A DNA stretch of 64,000 nucleotides from a virus. This document shows positions 1-8,816 of this stretch, in pieces. The DNA is taken from positions 1-64,000 of IMG/VR virus record IMGVR_UViG_3300022223_000001; one strand, given 5' to 3'. Within the stretch, counting starts at the first letter, position 1; every line of letters starts with the position of its first letter. A model generated the notes under the pieces. That model was not told the origin of the DNA. It saw only the letters and a list, made by a program, of their open reading frames with translations, and did no database searches. The position numbers and the translations under genes were made by a program.

Positions 1-27
1 CAGTTCACCGCTCCCTAGCCTCTCCCT

Positions 28-411
28 GTGGCACTGGCGCTCGACACCGACGGCGACATCGCGCTCGGCAGCGCGGGCATCCCGCACTTCATCGGCGGGG
101 CCGATGAGGCCATCCAGCGGATGGGGGTGCGGTTCAGGTTCGTCCGTGGCGAGTGGTACCGGGACACGAGGCTCGGCATCCCGTACTTCGAGCACGTCCT
201 GCTCAAGCGGCCGCGCCTGCAGCTGGTCCGCTCGCTGTTCCGCCAGACGATCCTCGGCGTGCCGGGCATCGAGCGCCTGGAGCGCCTCACGGAGAGCTTC
301 GACCGCGCGATCCGGACGCTCAAGCCGGAGTTCGCCGCCGTCCATCAGGACGGCACGGTCATCACCGACCGTGACGTAGAGGCCTCGCTGCTGCCCCTCG
401 AGGTGTCGTAG
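28..411 (+). CDS. Baseplate wedge-like protein (gp25/DUF2634-type)
   Basis: 127 aa, GTG start 9 nt after an in-frame TAG. The middle carries GEWYRDTRLGIPYFEHVL, a pattern found in small phage proteins encoded just before baseplate J, where they help join the tail tube end to the wedge. The C-terminus ends in a D-R-D-V-E-A segment. Its stop overlaps the next start by 1 nt (TAGTG). The family assignment rests on that motif and on position, so gp25-like versus DUF2634-like is not resolved. Confidence 0.72.
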   Translation: MALALDTDGDIALGSAGIPHFIGGADEAIQRMGVRFRFVRGEWYRDTRLGIPYFEHVLLKRPRLQLVRSLFRQTILGVPGIERLERLTESFDRAIRTLKPEFAAVHQDGTVITDRDVEASLLPLEVS

Positions 412-1559
412 TGCCCTACGGCCTGCTGCCCACCGGCTTCGCACGCAAGCCGCTTGAGGTGATCGATTCCGAGGTCGAGGCCGCGCTGCGCGCCATCTCG
501 CCCTTGATCACGCTCGATGCCGACGACCCCTTCGCCCAAGCCATCAAAGTGCTTACGGGCAAGGTGGGTGAACTGTGGGAGGTGGCCGAGGCCGTCAACG
601 CTTCCCAAGGCCCGGACCAGGCCGGCGGAGCGGCGCTGGACGCGCTTGTGGCGCTCAACGGCATCCGCCGTGAGTCCGCAAAAAAGAGCCGTGTCACCGC
701 GACGGTCAACCTGAACGACGGCACGGACATCGCCGCGGGCACGGCCTACGCCAGCGTCGACGGCAATCCGAACGCCGTCTTCGTCAACGTCGACCCGATG
801 GTGAACGCCTCGGGCGCCGCGGCGAACGTGCCGGTCATCTTCGAGGCGGTCGACACCGGCCCGGTCGTCGCGGCGGCCGGCACGCTCACGCAGATCGACA
901 CGGCGCTGACCGGCTGGAACAGCATCACCAATGCGGCGGACGCGGCGCTCGGCTCCGCTATCGAATCCGACCCCGACCTGCGCCTGCGTCGCGAGCAGGA
1001 GCTCGGCGAGCAGGGCGGCGGCACGCTCGACCGGATGGCCACAAAGTTGGAAGCGGTCGCTGGCGTCACGGCGGCTCGGGTTTACGAGAACGTCTCGGCT
1101 GTGACCGACGCATGGGGGCTGCCGCCGAAATCCTTCGAGGCGGTGATCGATGGCTCCGGGTACGACTTTGACCAGGTGGCCCAGGTCATCTGGGACAACA
1201 AGCCCCTCGGCATCGAGCCGTTTGGCAGCGCGCTGGGCACCGCCACCGACAAGCAGGGCGACGCACACACGATGCGGTTCACCGCCGCCGCGGCCGTCAC
1301 GGTCGATGTGCAGTACTCGGGAATCGTGCCGGCGAGCGGGTGGGACTACTCCGAGTTCCAGGCGGCCCTGGTCGCCGCGGGCGCTGCGATGCCGGTGGGT
1401 GAGGACGTCTACGCCAGCACCCTGATCTGCGCCGCGCTCCAAGTCGACGGCATCACCGCGGTCACGACCCTCGAGATTCGCCGCGACACTGACCCATACG
1501 GTGACGTGGTCACCCTTTCCCGACGGGAGCGTCCCGTCATTTCGGTGGCGGGGCCATGA
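411..1559 (+). CDS. Baseplate J-like protein
   Basis: 382 aa, GTG start. The protein has the layout of gpJ/Mu gp47 proteins: an N-terminal helical part, then a DGTDIAAGTAYAS segment, a VPVIFEAVDTGPVVAAAGTLT segment, and SDPDLRLRREQEL near residue 185, a signature of this family. gpJ builds the baseplate wedge in contractile tails. It lies between gp25-like and DUF2612-like genes with 1-nt and 4-nt overlaps, the usual order in myoviruses. Confidence 0.88.
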   Translation: MPYGLLPTGFARKPLEVIDSEVEAALRAISPLITLDADDPFAQAIKVLTGKVGELWEVAEAVNASQGPDQAGGAALDALVALNGIRRESAKKSRVTATVNLNDGTDIAAGTAYASVDGNPNAVFVNVDPMVNASGAAANVPVIFEAVDTGPVVAAAGTLTQIDTALTGWNSITNAADAALGSAIESDPDLRLRREQELGEQGGGTLDRMATKLEAVAGVTAARVYENVSAVTDAWGLPPKSFEAVIDGSGYDFDQVAQVIWDNKPLGIEPFGSALGTATDKQGDAHTMRFTAAAAVTVDVQYSGIVPASGWDYSEFQAALVAAGAAMPVGEDVYASTLICAALQVDGITAVTTLEIRRDTDPYGDVVTLSRRERPVISVAGP

Positions 1560-2206
1560 GCATCGAGCACGTCACAGACCACGAGGAGCAAGGGCTTGCG
1601 CTGCTGATCGAGCAGTTTCGCGACAAGCCGCGCATCGAGATTCTGGTGCGCGCGCTCATGGCGCAGGTACAGGAGGCCGAGGACGCGCTGTGGGACCTGA
1701 GCTTCAAGCGAGCACTGGCCAACGCCGAAGCGACGCAGCTCGACGCGCTTGGCGAAATCGTGCTCCTGCCGCGCAACGGCATGGACGACGACACCTACCG
1801 CGCATGGATCGGAGCCGTGCACCTGATCTCACGCTCGGGCGGATTGCCTGAGCAATTGTTGTCGATCCTCTCGGCGTTGACGCCAGAGGGCACGAGCTTG
1901 CGCGCCGACGAGTATTACCCGGCGGCGTTCCGTATCGAGGTGCTCGAGTCGATCTCTGACTACCTGGGACAGGCACTGGCCGCGATCATCAGCAAGGCCA
2001 GGGCCATCGGGGTCAACGGTGCCCTGCAGTGGCACAGCGGGACGAACGTGTTTCGTTTCAGCCTCGACGGCGCGCAGGAGCTTGGGAGTGCGAACGGCCT
2101 CGGCTCGGGCGTGTGGGCCGCGCTGTCCACCGGCGCCGCAGTGAATAGCCAGCCGTCGCTCGACTTCAGCGTACCCAGCAACTCCATGTACCTGGGGGCA
2201 ATCTGA
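1556..2206 (+). CDS. DUF2612-like baseplate/tail protein
   Basis: 216 aa, ATG in an ATGA overlap with gpJ. The segment ATQLDALGEIVLLPRNGMDD followed by D/Y-R-A-W-I and a later GGLPEQLLSIL matches the DUF2612/tail protein I type that follows gpJ and links the baseplate to fibres. The C-terminal 60 residues are Gly/Ser-rich and could be the fibre attachment part. The stop overlaps the next start (TGATG). Confidence 0.72.
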   Translation: MSIEHVTDHEEQGLALLIEQFRDKPRIEILVRALMAQVQEAEDALWDLSFKRALANAEATQLDALGEIVLLPRNGMDDDTYRAWIGAVHLISRSGGLPEQLLSILSALTPEGTSLRADEYYPAAFRIEVLESISDYLGQALAAIISKARAIGVNGALQWHSGTNVFRFSLDGAQELGSANGLGSGVWAALSTGAAVNSQPSLDFSVPSNSMYLGAI

Positions 2207-3270
2207 TGGGCGAGTCGCGACCCACGACCCTGCCGCGCTGGGCGACCGCGGCCGACCCCGCCGATGTGGTCGAGCCACCGTCCGGCAAAAAGGATGTCGC
2301 CTGGCTCGCGGGCGAGGCGCCTCCGCACGGATGGTTCAACTGGCTTCAAAAGAACTGGTCCGACTGGATTCGCTTCCTGGATAGCGTGAGCGACGTTTGG
2401 CTCAGCAACTGGCTGGTCGAGCCGATTGCGACTTTTTCCGGAACCCTGTTCGGGGGCACCTACGTGGAGTCTCTCGATCTGCACGTCATCTGCGGCGACA
2501 ACGGCGAGATCCAAACTTCGCCAAACGGCCACATATGGACCAAGCGCACGCCCGCGGGCGCGTACTCGGACGCATTCCACTCGGTCGCTTGGAACGGCTC
2601 GCTGCTTTGCATGGTGGGCGTGAACGCTGAGATCCAAACCTCGCCAGACGGCGTCACCTGGACCGCACGCACCGCCGCCGGCGGTTACTCCAACGACTTC
2701 GAAAGGGTCATCTGGAACGGCTCTCTGTTTTGCGCCGTGGGCATCCTCGGCGAAATCCAAACCTCGCCCGATGGCATCACATGGACGCAGCGCACCGCCG
2801 CGGGAGGCTACAGCAACTGGTTCTTCGACATCGCGTGGAACGGGTCGGTGTTTGTCGCCGTCGGAGCCGGCGCGGAGATCCAAACCTCGCCAGACGGCGT
2901 CACCTGGACCAAGCGCACGCCGGCGGCCTCGTTCGCGGGTGACCTCCGCACAGTCGCATGGGGCAACGGAGTCTTCGTCATCGGGGGCAACAGCGGCGAG
3001 ATCCAGACCAGCGCCGATGGCATTTCCTGGACGCAACGAGCGGCGGCTGGCTCCTACTCGGGCCAGTGGTACGCCGCCGCGTATTTCAACGCGGTCTTCT
3101 TCATCGCCGGGACAAACAACGAGCTCCAGACGTCCAATGACGACGGCGCAACGTGGACAAGGCGCCGAATACCACTTGCCGCGCAAGGCGCATTCGTCAG
3201 CGATCGGCGTGTTTTCTTCGCCGGCAGCAGCACCGTCGGCAAGCTCGCCGGAAACCTGAGCCTGAGCTAG
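2206..3270 (+). CDS. Beta-propeller tail fibre / receptor-binding protein
   Basis: 354 aa. After a 70-residue N-terminal region rich in Trp, the protein is made of about seven ~41-residue repeats built around EIQTSPDGxTWTxR-AAGGYS-x-WNGSLF-AVG. That is the look of a bladed propeller of the BNR/sialidase-repeat kind, though no sialidase Asp-box catalytic set is evident. Position straight after the DUF2612-like gene suggests a distal fibre that touches the host surface. Some blades are almost identical at DNA level, a sign of recent blade duplication. Confidence 0.7.
   Translation: MGESRPTTLPRWATAADPADVVEPPSGKKDVAWLAGEAPPHGWFNWLQKNWSDWIRFLDSVSDVWLSNWLVEPIATFSGTLFGGTYVESLDLHVICGDNGEIQTSPNGHIWTKRTPAGAYSDAFHSVAWNGSLLCMVGVNAEIQTSPDGVTWTARTAAGGYSNDFERVIWNGSLFCAVGILGEIQTSPDGITWTQRTAAGGYSNWFFDIAWNGSVFVAVGAGAEIQTSPDGVTWTKRTPAASFAGDLRTVAWGNGVFVIGGNSGEIQTSADGISWTQRAAAGSYSGQWYAAAYFNAVFFIAGTNNELQTSNDDGATWTRRRIPLAAQGAFVSDRRVFFAGSSTVGKLAGNLSLS
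2629..2664 (+). repeat. 36-nt direct repeat, copy 1 (propeller blade)
   Basis: A 36-nt stretch beginning GAGATCCAAACCTCG is identical to positions 2875-2910. It encodes the blade motif EIQTSPDGVTWT. Perfect identity at third positions points to recent duplication or gene conversion. Confidence 0.9.
2875..2910 (+). repeat. 36-nt direct repeat, copy 2 (propeller blade)
   Basis: Second identical copy of the 36-nt blade motif at 2629-2664, two blades further on. Unequal recombination between the copies would remove or add exactly two blades. Confidence 0.9.
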
Positions 3271-3279
3271 GAGCACGCG

Positions 3280-3657
3280 ATGTCCATCGAAGTCAGAGAC
3301 GGAAAGGGCGCAACGCAGCTGATCGAGACGGCTGACGTGGGTGGCGAGCATCGCTACGTGCAGAAGATCGGCGACATCACGTTGCCCTCCGCTCTGCTGC
3401 ACGGCGAAAAGCTCGTGACCGCCGCCGCCACGCCCGAGGCGCTCGCTGCTTCCACGACCATCAAGTCGATGGTCCACGTCCGGGCCAAGCCGAGCAACAC
3501 GGACGCCGTCTACATCGGAAACTCGGCCGGTGTGACCACCGCGGACGGCTACCCGCTCGACCCCGGCGAGTCGCTGCCCATCGAGATCGACGACCTCGCC
3601 AAGGTCTTCATCCGCGTCGCAGTCAACGGAGAGGGCGTCAACTACATCGCCAGCTGA
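3280..3657 (+). CDS. Small phage structural-type protein
   Basis: 125 aa, ATG with AGGAG 6 nt upstream. The C-terminal half (DAVYIGNSAGVTTADGYPLD, then PIEIDDLAKVFI) resembles a small beta-rich virion protein seen in many phages, often near fibres or capsid, of unproven role. No membrane segment or catalytic motif is seen. It sits inside the fibre cluster, so a fibre accessory or decoration role is likely. Confidence 0.6.
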   Translation: MSIEVRDGKGATQLIETADVGGEHRYVQKIGDITLPSALLHGEKLVTAAATPEALAASTTIKSMVHVRAKPSNTDAVYIGNSAGVTTADGYPLDPGESLPIEIDDLAKVFIRVAVNGEGVNYIAS

Positions 3658-3660
3658 ACC

Positions 3661-3807
3661 ATGGCCCGCCTACGCATCAGACCGGCCCTCAAGGCCACCT
3701 ACCACGCCCAGTCGAAGTACGCGGTGCTGGTGAAGTCGTCGGGCGGCAACTTTGTGAAGGCTGGTGCCAAAATCATCAAGGCCGGAAGGCGGAGAGTGAG
3801 GAAATAG
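3661..3807 (+). CDS. Small basic protein, unknown
   Basis: 48 aa, ATG 3 nt after the previous stop, followed after 3 nt by the next ATG. Very basic: ends in KAGRRRVRK, with a KSSGGNFVKAGAKI middle. Tight spacing on both sides supports real coding. I do not recognise the family; it may bind nucleic acid or be a short virion component. Confidence 0.5.
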   Translation: MARLRIRPALKATYHAQSKYAVLVKSSGGNFVKAGAKIIKAGRRRVRK

Positions 3808-3810
3808 ACC

Positions 3811-4248
3811 ATGCGTTACTTGAGAGTGCCGGAGGACGTGGACGTGCAGGGCGTCGATGGCCTGCAGACCAAAGGCAGCAAGCCGCTCACATTCGCGAGC
3901 TTCTTTGTTGAGCTCGTGGTGCCGCGGCTGGCGCAGCTGCAGCGAGACGCGGCCCTGATGCGCATCACCCGTGCGCTCGTGTCGAAGCTCGATGGCGTCG
4001 AGGCTGGTGGCATCGTCGAGTTGCGTGACGACGAACACGAGAAGCTCGAGCAGTGCATGCCGAGCGACCTGCGCGGCTCCATCTACATTCGCACGCTGCA
4101 CTTCTACGAGGCGGTGATCGGCGCCACCAAGGACCGTCCGGCGGACGCGGTCAAGCCCCCGGCCGAAACCGCGCTCCCGGCACCACAGGAGGCTCCGGCG
4201 CTCCCGGCGGGCTCCAACGATGCCGCTGCCAAGGAGGCCGCCGAATAG
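3811..4248 (+). CDS. Hypothetical protein in tail-fibre cluster
   Basis: 145 aa, start 3 nt after the previous stop. The first 100 residues are a mixed alpha/beta sequence (FFVELVVPRLAQL, ALMRITRALVSKL); the last 40 are Pro/Ala-rich (APQEAPALPAGS), a likely flexible tail. No known domain recognised. Location suggests a fibre assembly or attachment role only by association. Confidence 0.6.
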   Translation: MRYLRVPEDVDVQGVDGLQTKGSKPLTFASFFVELVVPRLAQLQRDAALMRITRALVSKLDGVEAGGIVELRDDEHEKLEQCMPSDLRGSIYIRTLHFYEAVIGATKDRPADAVKPPAETALPAPQEAPALPAGSNDAAAKEAAE

Positions 4249-4259
4249 CGGAGTGAGCG

Positions 4260-6104
4260 ATGGCGATCTACGAAGACCACGGTGATCTGCGCTGGAACGA
4301 CCACGACACCGGTGAGCGTGGCATCCACACCACCGAGGCGTGGGACGCGTTCATCAGCGATGCTGCGCGCAACGCCAAGGTGCAGGTCGCGATAGACCGT
4401 GGTCGCATCGCCTACCAGAGCGCCGGCACGGTCGGGTGGTTCTTCGCCACCGGTACGACGGGCAACTGGGAGCGGATCATCACCCAGAGCGGCTCGGGCG
4501 GCCTCGACGTCAACAAGCTCGCCAACGGCGCGGCCGACGATGTCCTGCTGACGTCCGGCGCGACGCCGACCTGGGGCAAGGTGGCCGACGCCAACGTGTC
4601 CGCCGGTGCGGCCATCGCAGGCACCAAGGTTGTCCCCGCCTTCGGCGCGCAGGCCATCTCGACCACCGGCACGCTGGCGGCCAGCTTGCTCACCGTCCAG
4701 CACGCGACCGAAGCGCGCATCGTCATGATCAACGACGCGGCGGCGCTCGACGAAAAGCGCTGGCGCGAGGCTGTCGGAAACGGGTCGTGGGCAGTTCAGG
4801 TGCTGAACGATGCGGGCACGTGGATCGCCGACGCGATCAAAATCGTCCGGAGCGCCACGACCCTTACCGACATCAACCTCGGCGCCGACCTGGACCTGCA
4901 GAGCAACGACATCCTGAACGCCAACAGCGTCGAGATCCACAGCAGCACGGAGGCGGCGCTGCATTTTCGTAGCGACGGAGCGGGGTTAGACCTCAAACGG
5001 TGGAGGGTGCTGGCCGAAAACGACGGTAGCTTCAAACTCACCGCCGACACCGACGCAGGCGCGTTCATCGCCCATGCAATCGTAGCCCGGCGCACGGCGT
5101 CTGCGGTCACCGAGATCGATGTTTACGCCGACCTCGATCTGCAAGAGAGCAACGTCAATAACGTCGGCATCCTGGATGCTGGACGCGCCACGATTCAGCA
5201 CGCGACAGCGCCCCAGCTCGACATTGTCGAGGGCGACGCCGCGCTGGACGAAAAATGGTATCGGTTCGTCGCCGACGCGGGCTCGCTGCACCTGCAGACA
5301 CGCACGGATTCCAACGGCGCCGGGAGCACAATCTTCACAGTCAACCGCACGTTGACGGCCGTGGACAGTCTGCAGCTGTTCGCCGGTCTGGGCATGCAGG
5401 GCAACTCGATCTCCAACGCATCGAGCGTCGAAGTTCGCGGCACGGCCCCGTCGGCGTACTTCTACGAGACCGACGCCGGCCTTGACGAGAAGTTTTGGCA
5501 GTGGGTCGTTGACGGCGATCGTCTCTATCTCAGGACGCTGACTGATGGCGGCGGCGCGGGCGAAAGCCTGCTCAACATTCTGCGCACGGGCACCGCAGGC
5601 CAGAGCTTGCAGTTGACCAACCTTGAGCTCGACCTGAACGGCAACGACCTGCTGAACGTCGGCACCAGCCTACAGTTCGACGCGACCGTGACGCCGACCA
5701 TCGACCACGCGTCGGTGGGGGACGTGGTCGGCAAGAAGCTCACCATCCACGCCCAGGCCAACAACAGCGCGACGCTCAAGGCCGGCGACCTGGAGATCAA
5801 GCCAGGCGAGAACGCCGGGGCCGGTGCAGACGGCGATTTGATCCTGGGGCTGGGCACGACGGGGATCGAGCTAGACGGCGCAGGCAAGATCGGCATGTAC
5901 GGCGCTGCCATGGTTGCGCAGGGCACTGACCCTGGGGCGCTCACGGATTCCACCGGCGGCACTGCGGACGGCACGCTCGCGGACGTGGGCGCGAGCTACT
6001 CTCAGTCAACGCTCAACAACAACTTCGCCGACCTCGCCGCGAAGATCAACGCCCTGCGCGCCCTCCTCTCGGAGGCCGCGGGCGGGATCGGGATCGCGGC
6101 ATGA
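4260..6104 (+). CDS. Repeat-containing tail fibre protein
   Basis: 614 aa, with GGAGTGAGCG before the ATG. The N-terminal ~110 residues form a particle-binding type region (YEDHGDLRWNDHDTGERG). The rest contains about four ~90-residue units with shared landmarks: ALDEKRWR or LDEKFWQW, then a Ser/Thr-rich strand, then DLDLQ(S/E)N and NVG/NAS. The C-terminus (YSQSTLNNNFADLAAKINALRALL) is a short coiled coil, typical of fibre trimerisation ends. Overlaps the next gene by ATGA. Confidence 0.75.
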   Translation: MAIYEDHGDLRWNDHDTGERGIHTTEAWDAFISDAARNAKVQVAIDRGRIAYQSAGTVGWFFATGTTGNWERIITQSGSGGLDVNKLANGAADDVLLTSGATPTWGKVADANVSAGAAIAGTKVVPAFGAQAISTTGTLAASLLTVQHATEARIVMINDAAALDEKRWREAVGNGSWAVQVLNDAGTWIADAIKIVRSATTLTDINLGADLDLQSNDILNANSVEIHSSTEAALHFRSDGAGLDLKRWRVLAENDGSFKLTADTDAGAFIAHAIVARRTASAVTEIDVYADLDLQESNVNNVGILDAGRATIQHATAPQLDIVEGDAALDEKWYRFVADAGSLHLQTRTDSNGAGSTIFTVNRTLTAVDSLQLFAGLGMQGNSISNASSVEVRGTAPSAYFYETDAGLDEKFWQWVVDGDRLYLRTLTDGGGAGESLLNILRTGTAGQSLQLTNLELDLNGNDLLNVGTSLQFDATVTPTIDHASVGDVVGKKLTIHAQANNSATLKAGDLEIKPGENAGAGADGDLILGLGTTGIELDGAGKIGMYGAAMVAQGTDPGALTDSTGGTADGTLADVGASYSQSTLNNNFADLAAKINALRALLSEAAGGIGIAA

Positions 6105-6817
6105 GTGTGCAGTTGAGGGCGGGGCAGTTTGCCGCCGGACAGCTCGGGGGATACTGGACGCCTCAGTCCACGCCCAAGCTCAAGCTTTGGCTAAACGCCG
6201 ACCTGGGCGTCATGCTTAACGGCAGCGACTGGAATGCGTGGGCGGATCAGTCCGGCCACGGGTTCGATGTGGTACAGGGGACAGCGTCGAAGCAGCCCGC
6301 CGACTCGACGTTGAGCAACGGCAAGCGAGCGGGCCTGTGGGATGGCGTCAACACCATTCTCAAGACCACCGGTGGCGATGTCATCGACCCCGGTGATTGG
6401 ACGTTTGCGGCGGTGGTCGAACCGGATATCACGCAGCCGCACTCACACCTTATCGACTCAAGCGGGGCCGGCGGCCGGCTGGTCATGGGCGTCGATGCCA
6501 ACGCAAACAAGGTGGCTCACTACGATGGGGCGTGGCGCGAATACGGGGCATCGGCCGGTGGCCTACAGGCGATCACTTGGCAACTGATCGTTGGGGCAGG
6601 CGCGACCGGCTACCGCGACGGCGCTGTCATCGGCACCAACAGCTATCCCGCCGTGAAGGGGCTCGGCTCCTCTCTATCTATTGGTGGCGATGTGTCGACA
6701 GGGGCCGGCCTCTATAAGGGCCTGGTGCGCGAGATCATCGCGTTCAGCCCAGCACTAACCACCCAGCAACTCCAAAACCTCTTCGCCTACCAACGCCGCA
6801 ACTCGGGGACGCCATGA
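6101..6817 (+). CDS. LamG/concanavalin A-like tail protein
   Basis: 238 aa. The sequence LKLWLNADLGV ... WADQSGHGFDVVQ ... TFAAVVEPD ... REIIAFSPALTTQQLQNLFAYQ follows the pattern of LamG-type jelly-roll domains (lectin-like fold) found in phage tail tips. It likely binds a host glycan or shields the fibre. Overlaps its neighbours by ATGA on both sides, so it is translated with the fibre. Confidence 0.7.
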   Translation: MSVQLRAGQFAAGQLGGYWTPQSTPKLKLWLNADLGVMLNGSDWNAWADQSGHGFDVVQGTASKQPADSTLSNGKRAGLWDGVNTILKTTGGDVIDPGDWTFAAVVEPDITQPHSHLIDSSGAGGRLVMGVDANANKVAHYDGAWREYGASAGGLQAITWQLIVGAGATGYRDGAVIGTNSYPAVKGLGSSLSIGGDVSTGAGLYKGLVREIIAFSPALTTQQLQNLFAYQRRNSGTP

Positions 6818-7176
6818 GCCGCCACGCACTACCTCACTCTGCCGCGCAGGCCGCGCAGATCGTTGCTGCGCTCGACGTGCTCGAAGGCTATCCAAGCCGC
6901 GGCGTGCACGTCGGCGGAGGTCGACACGTCGACGCCCCGGACACATGGGACGGCACCGGCGACACCCCGTCCGGCTGGACGAAGGGCCACGAAGCCGTCG
7001 AGCGGCCCGGCGATCCAACACAACTGCGGGTCACACTGTCGCAGCAGACGCTCGCCCGGCTTGCCGACCCCGGCTACCGCGCCAACTGCAGTACCCCACA
7101 GCTCGCATTGCTCGACGGGCTCAGCCTGATCGACACGCTGCCGCCCGAGTGGGTGCCAGCGCCGGAGATTCTGTAG
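6814..7176 (+). CDS. Hypothetical protein after the fibre genes
   Basis: 120 aa, ATGA overlap with the LamG-like gene. N-terminal helix (HSAAQAAQIVAALDVLEGYPSRGVHVGGG), then a WDGTGDTPSGW loop and helical C-terminus. No recognised domain or membrane segment. May be a fibre chaperone by position. Confidence 0.55.
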   Translation: MSRHALPHSAAQAAQIVAALDVLEGYPSRGVHVGGGRHVDAPDTWDGTGDTPSGWTKGHEAVERPGDPTQLRVTLSQQTLARLADPGYRANCSTPQLALLDGLSLIDTLPPEWVPAPEIL

Positions 7177-7244
7177 GAGACACCATGCCAGTCCCAGAGA
7201 TTTTGGACGGAGAGATGTGGACGCGAGTCCCGTAGGAGAGAGAC

Positions 7245-7577
7245 ATGCCATTCACCACCAAGCTATCGGTCAACAAGGCCAACCCCCGCACCGGTGCAGT
7301 TGCCACTGTGGCCGCGCCCTTTCATTGCCAGATCTCGATTCGGCCGAACGGCGAGGTCTTGCTTGGGATGAAGTTCCACTTCTACGCCGACGAGACGCTG
7401 GCGGCGGACCCCAACGCGGAGCCGATCGGCCAGGCGAACGTAGAGTTGACGGAGAACGACCTCAATCCCGGTCAGGTCACCGCGCTGGAGGCGATCCTCG
7501 GTCTGCTGATGGGCAAGGCGACCGAGGCCGGCGAGCAGCTCGAAGGCGCCTCGCCGCTGCCCAGTGGTGGCGGCTGA
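7245..7577 (+). CDS. Hypothetical protein
   Basis: 110 aa, ATG with GGAGAGAG upstream. Beta-rich first half (FHCQISIRPNGEVLLGMKFHFYADE) and a C-terminal helix. No family recognised. It closes the fibre cluster before the membrane/lysis genes. Confidence 0.55.
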   Translation: MPFTTKLSVNKANPRTGAVATVAAPFHCQISIRPNGEVLLGMKFHFYADETLAADPNAEPIGQANVELTENDLNPGQVTALEAILGLLMGKATEAGEQLEGASPLPSGGG

Positions 7578-7621
7578 CGGGCAGTAGGCCCAGGACGAGC
7601 GACGAAGGCGAAGGCAGCGCG

Positions 7622-7876
7622 ATGGACGAAACTCTGCGACAGCTCTTGATGATCGGCGTGGGCATGATCACCACGCTCACGCCAATGTTGGTACTCGCCA
7701 TTATCGGTGCCGGCAAGCTGCGCGCCCAGGTCGACCATCTGATCGCATCCATCGGGCGGCTCGCCAACGCGCTCGAAAAGATCGACGCGCGCGTGGATGA
7801 CACCACGCAGCGCTTGGCGCGGGTCGAAGGTCGGCTCGCACGGATTTCGGAGATGCCAAGGGAGAAACGAACATGA
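7622..7876 (+). CDS. Small membrane protein with coiled coil (holin/XhlA-like)
   Basis: 84 aa. I place the start at the ATG at 7622, since the longer in-frame extension lacks a sensible N-terminus. One membrane helix (about residues 8-31, LMIGVGMITTLTPMLVLAIIGAG) is followed by a heptad-patterned coiled coil rich in R/D. This N-in, one-helix design matches holin-associated or XhlA-like lysis proteins. It overlaps the next gene by ATGA and starts the lysis cassette. The family is not certain. Confidence 0.6.
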   Translation: MDETLRQLLMIGVGMITTLTPMLVLAIIGAGKLRAQVDHLIASIGRLANALEKIDARVDDTTQRLARVEGRLARISEMPREKRT

Positions 7877-8634
7877 GAATCCGACTCACTCTATTTCAGC
7901 AACGCGCGCTGATTGTGCTGCTCGGAGCCGGCCTGGCCGCGCTGGGCAAGCTGCTGCTCGACGACGCCAGCATGACCAACCTGGGCCTGGGCATGATTGC
8001 CACTGGCGCGGCCGCCCTGGGCGCCGCGGTGTTCAAGCGCCCGGGCGACACGCCCCCGCCGAAGCGTCGCGTCGACGGGCCGGACACCATCGTGGCGGTG
8101 CTGCTGACGCTGTCGGCCGCGAGCGCCGCGCCGGCGCCGGCCTGTGCCTCAAGCGAAACCGATGCCGTGCACCAGGCGCTCGACGAAGTGACTCGCGTAG
8201 GCAAGCCGCTGGGCAATACGATCAAGGCGGCGTGCCATGGGGCGCGCGACGTCGGGCGCATCAGCTGTCGCACGAGCTTCGTGTCCCAAGCGTGCCATGA
8301 GGACCGAACGGAAGGCCGGCCGGCCTGCAAAGACGAAGAGTTGGCCGCCGCGCGCAACTGCTACGGGCGATTGACGACGCTGCTCGACGCAAAGTGCGAC
8401 CCCGCCATCGACGCCTACGAGACCATGCGCCAACTGCAGTGGGCGACGAGACGATCGGCCAAAGCGGCCGAGACGTGCGAGCACGCCAACCGCGACCCGA
8501 GCTACACCCTCGACTGCATGGCGACGGGCATCTCGGCGACCGGCCAGATGCTGCGCGCGCTCGATGACACGAGAGCGAAGTGGCGCAAGGCCCTGCCGCT
8601 GGTGAGACGGCTCCAGAACGGGGAGCTGCCGTGA
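7873..8634 (+). CDS. Membrane protein with Cys-rich C-terminal domain, lysis cassette
   Basis: 253 aa. Two adjacent N-terminal hydrophobic helices (about residues 11-28 and 36-54) resemble a two-helix holin. A third hydrophobic stretch (TIVAVLLTLSAASAAPAPACAS, about 76-97) looks like an internal signal segment. About eight Cys residues follow (ACHGA, ISCRTS, ACHED, ACKDEE, NCYGR), as expected for a disulfide-bonded periplasmic domain. It may be a holin or spanin fused to a periplasmic domain, or two fused genes. No homologue recognised. Confidence 0.55.
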   Translation: MRIRLTLFQQRALIVLLGAGLAALGKLLLDDASMTNLGLGMIATGAAALGAAVFKRPGDTPPPKRRVDGPDTIVAVLLTLSAASAAPAPACASSETDAVHQALDEVTRVGKPLGNTIKAACHGARDVGRISCRTSFVSQACHEDRTEGRPACKDEELAAARNCYGRLTTLLDAKCDPAIDAYETMRQLQWATRRSAKAAETCEHANRDPSYTLDCMATGISATGQMLRALDDTRAKWRKALPLVRRLQNGELP

Positions 8635-8816
8635 GCGCTCTGGCCGTGCTGGAGTTCATCGGCGGGCTGGTGAGCCTCGGCCAGGCGGTGCTGAAGGCCG
8701 CCGGCGGCGACCCGGTGAAAGCGCAGGAAAGCCTCGAGTCGATCCGCGCGAGCTACGAGGTCGGCAAGCAGACGATCGACCAGAAGGCCGTCGAGGACTT
8801 CACGCGGGGTCGATGA
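8631..8816 (+). CDS. Small hypothetical protein, lysis cassette
   Basis: 61 aa. The GTG at 8631 overlaps the previous stop (GTGA), which decides the start. The N-terminus is weakly hydrophobic and amphipathic (ALAVLEFIGGLVSLGQAVLKAAGG), the rest charged. It could be a membrane-associated lysis regulator. Ends in a 4-nt overlap with the DUF6527 gene. Confidence 0.5.
   Translation: MSALAVLEFIGGLVSLGQAVLKAAGGDPVKAQESLESIRASYEVGKQTIDQKAVEDFTRGR

Noticed and set aside
2206-3270. Sialidase enzyme
   Set aside because: Repeats resemble propeller blades but the Arg triad and Asp-box set of sialidases are not evident.
7185-7235. 16-codon ORF with a good ribosome site (starts MPVPEILDGEMW)
   Set aside because: Very short. 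It echoes the end of the upstream protein (VPAPEIL), so it looks like a small duplication of the upstream 3' end rather than a gene.
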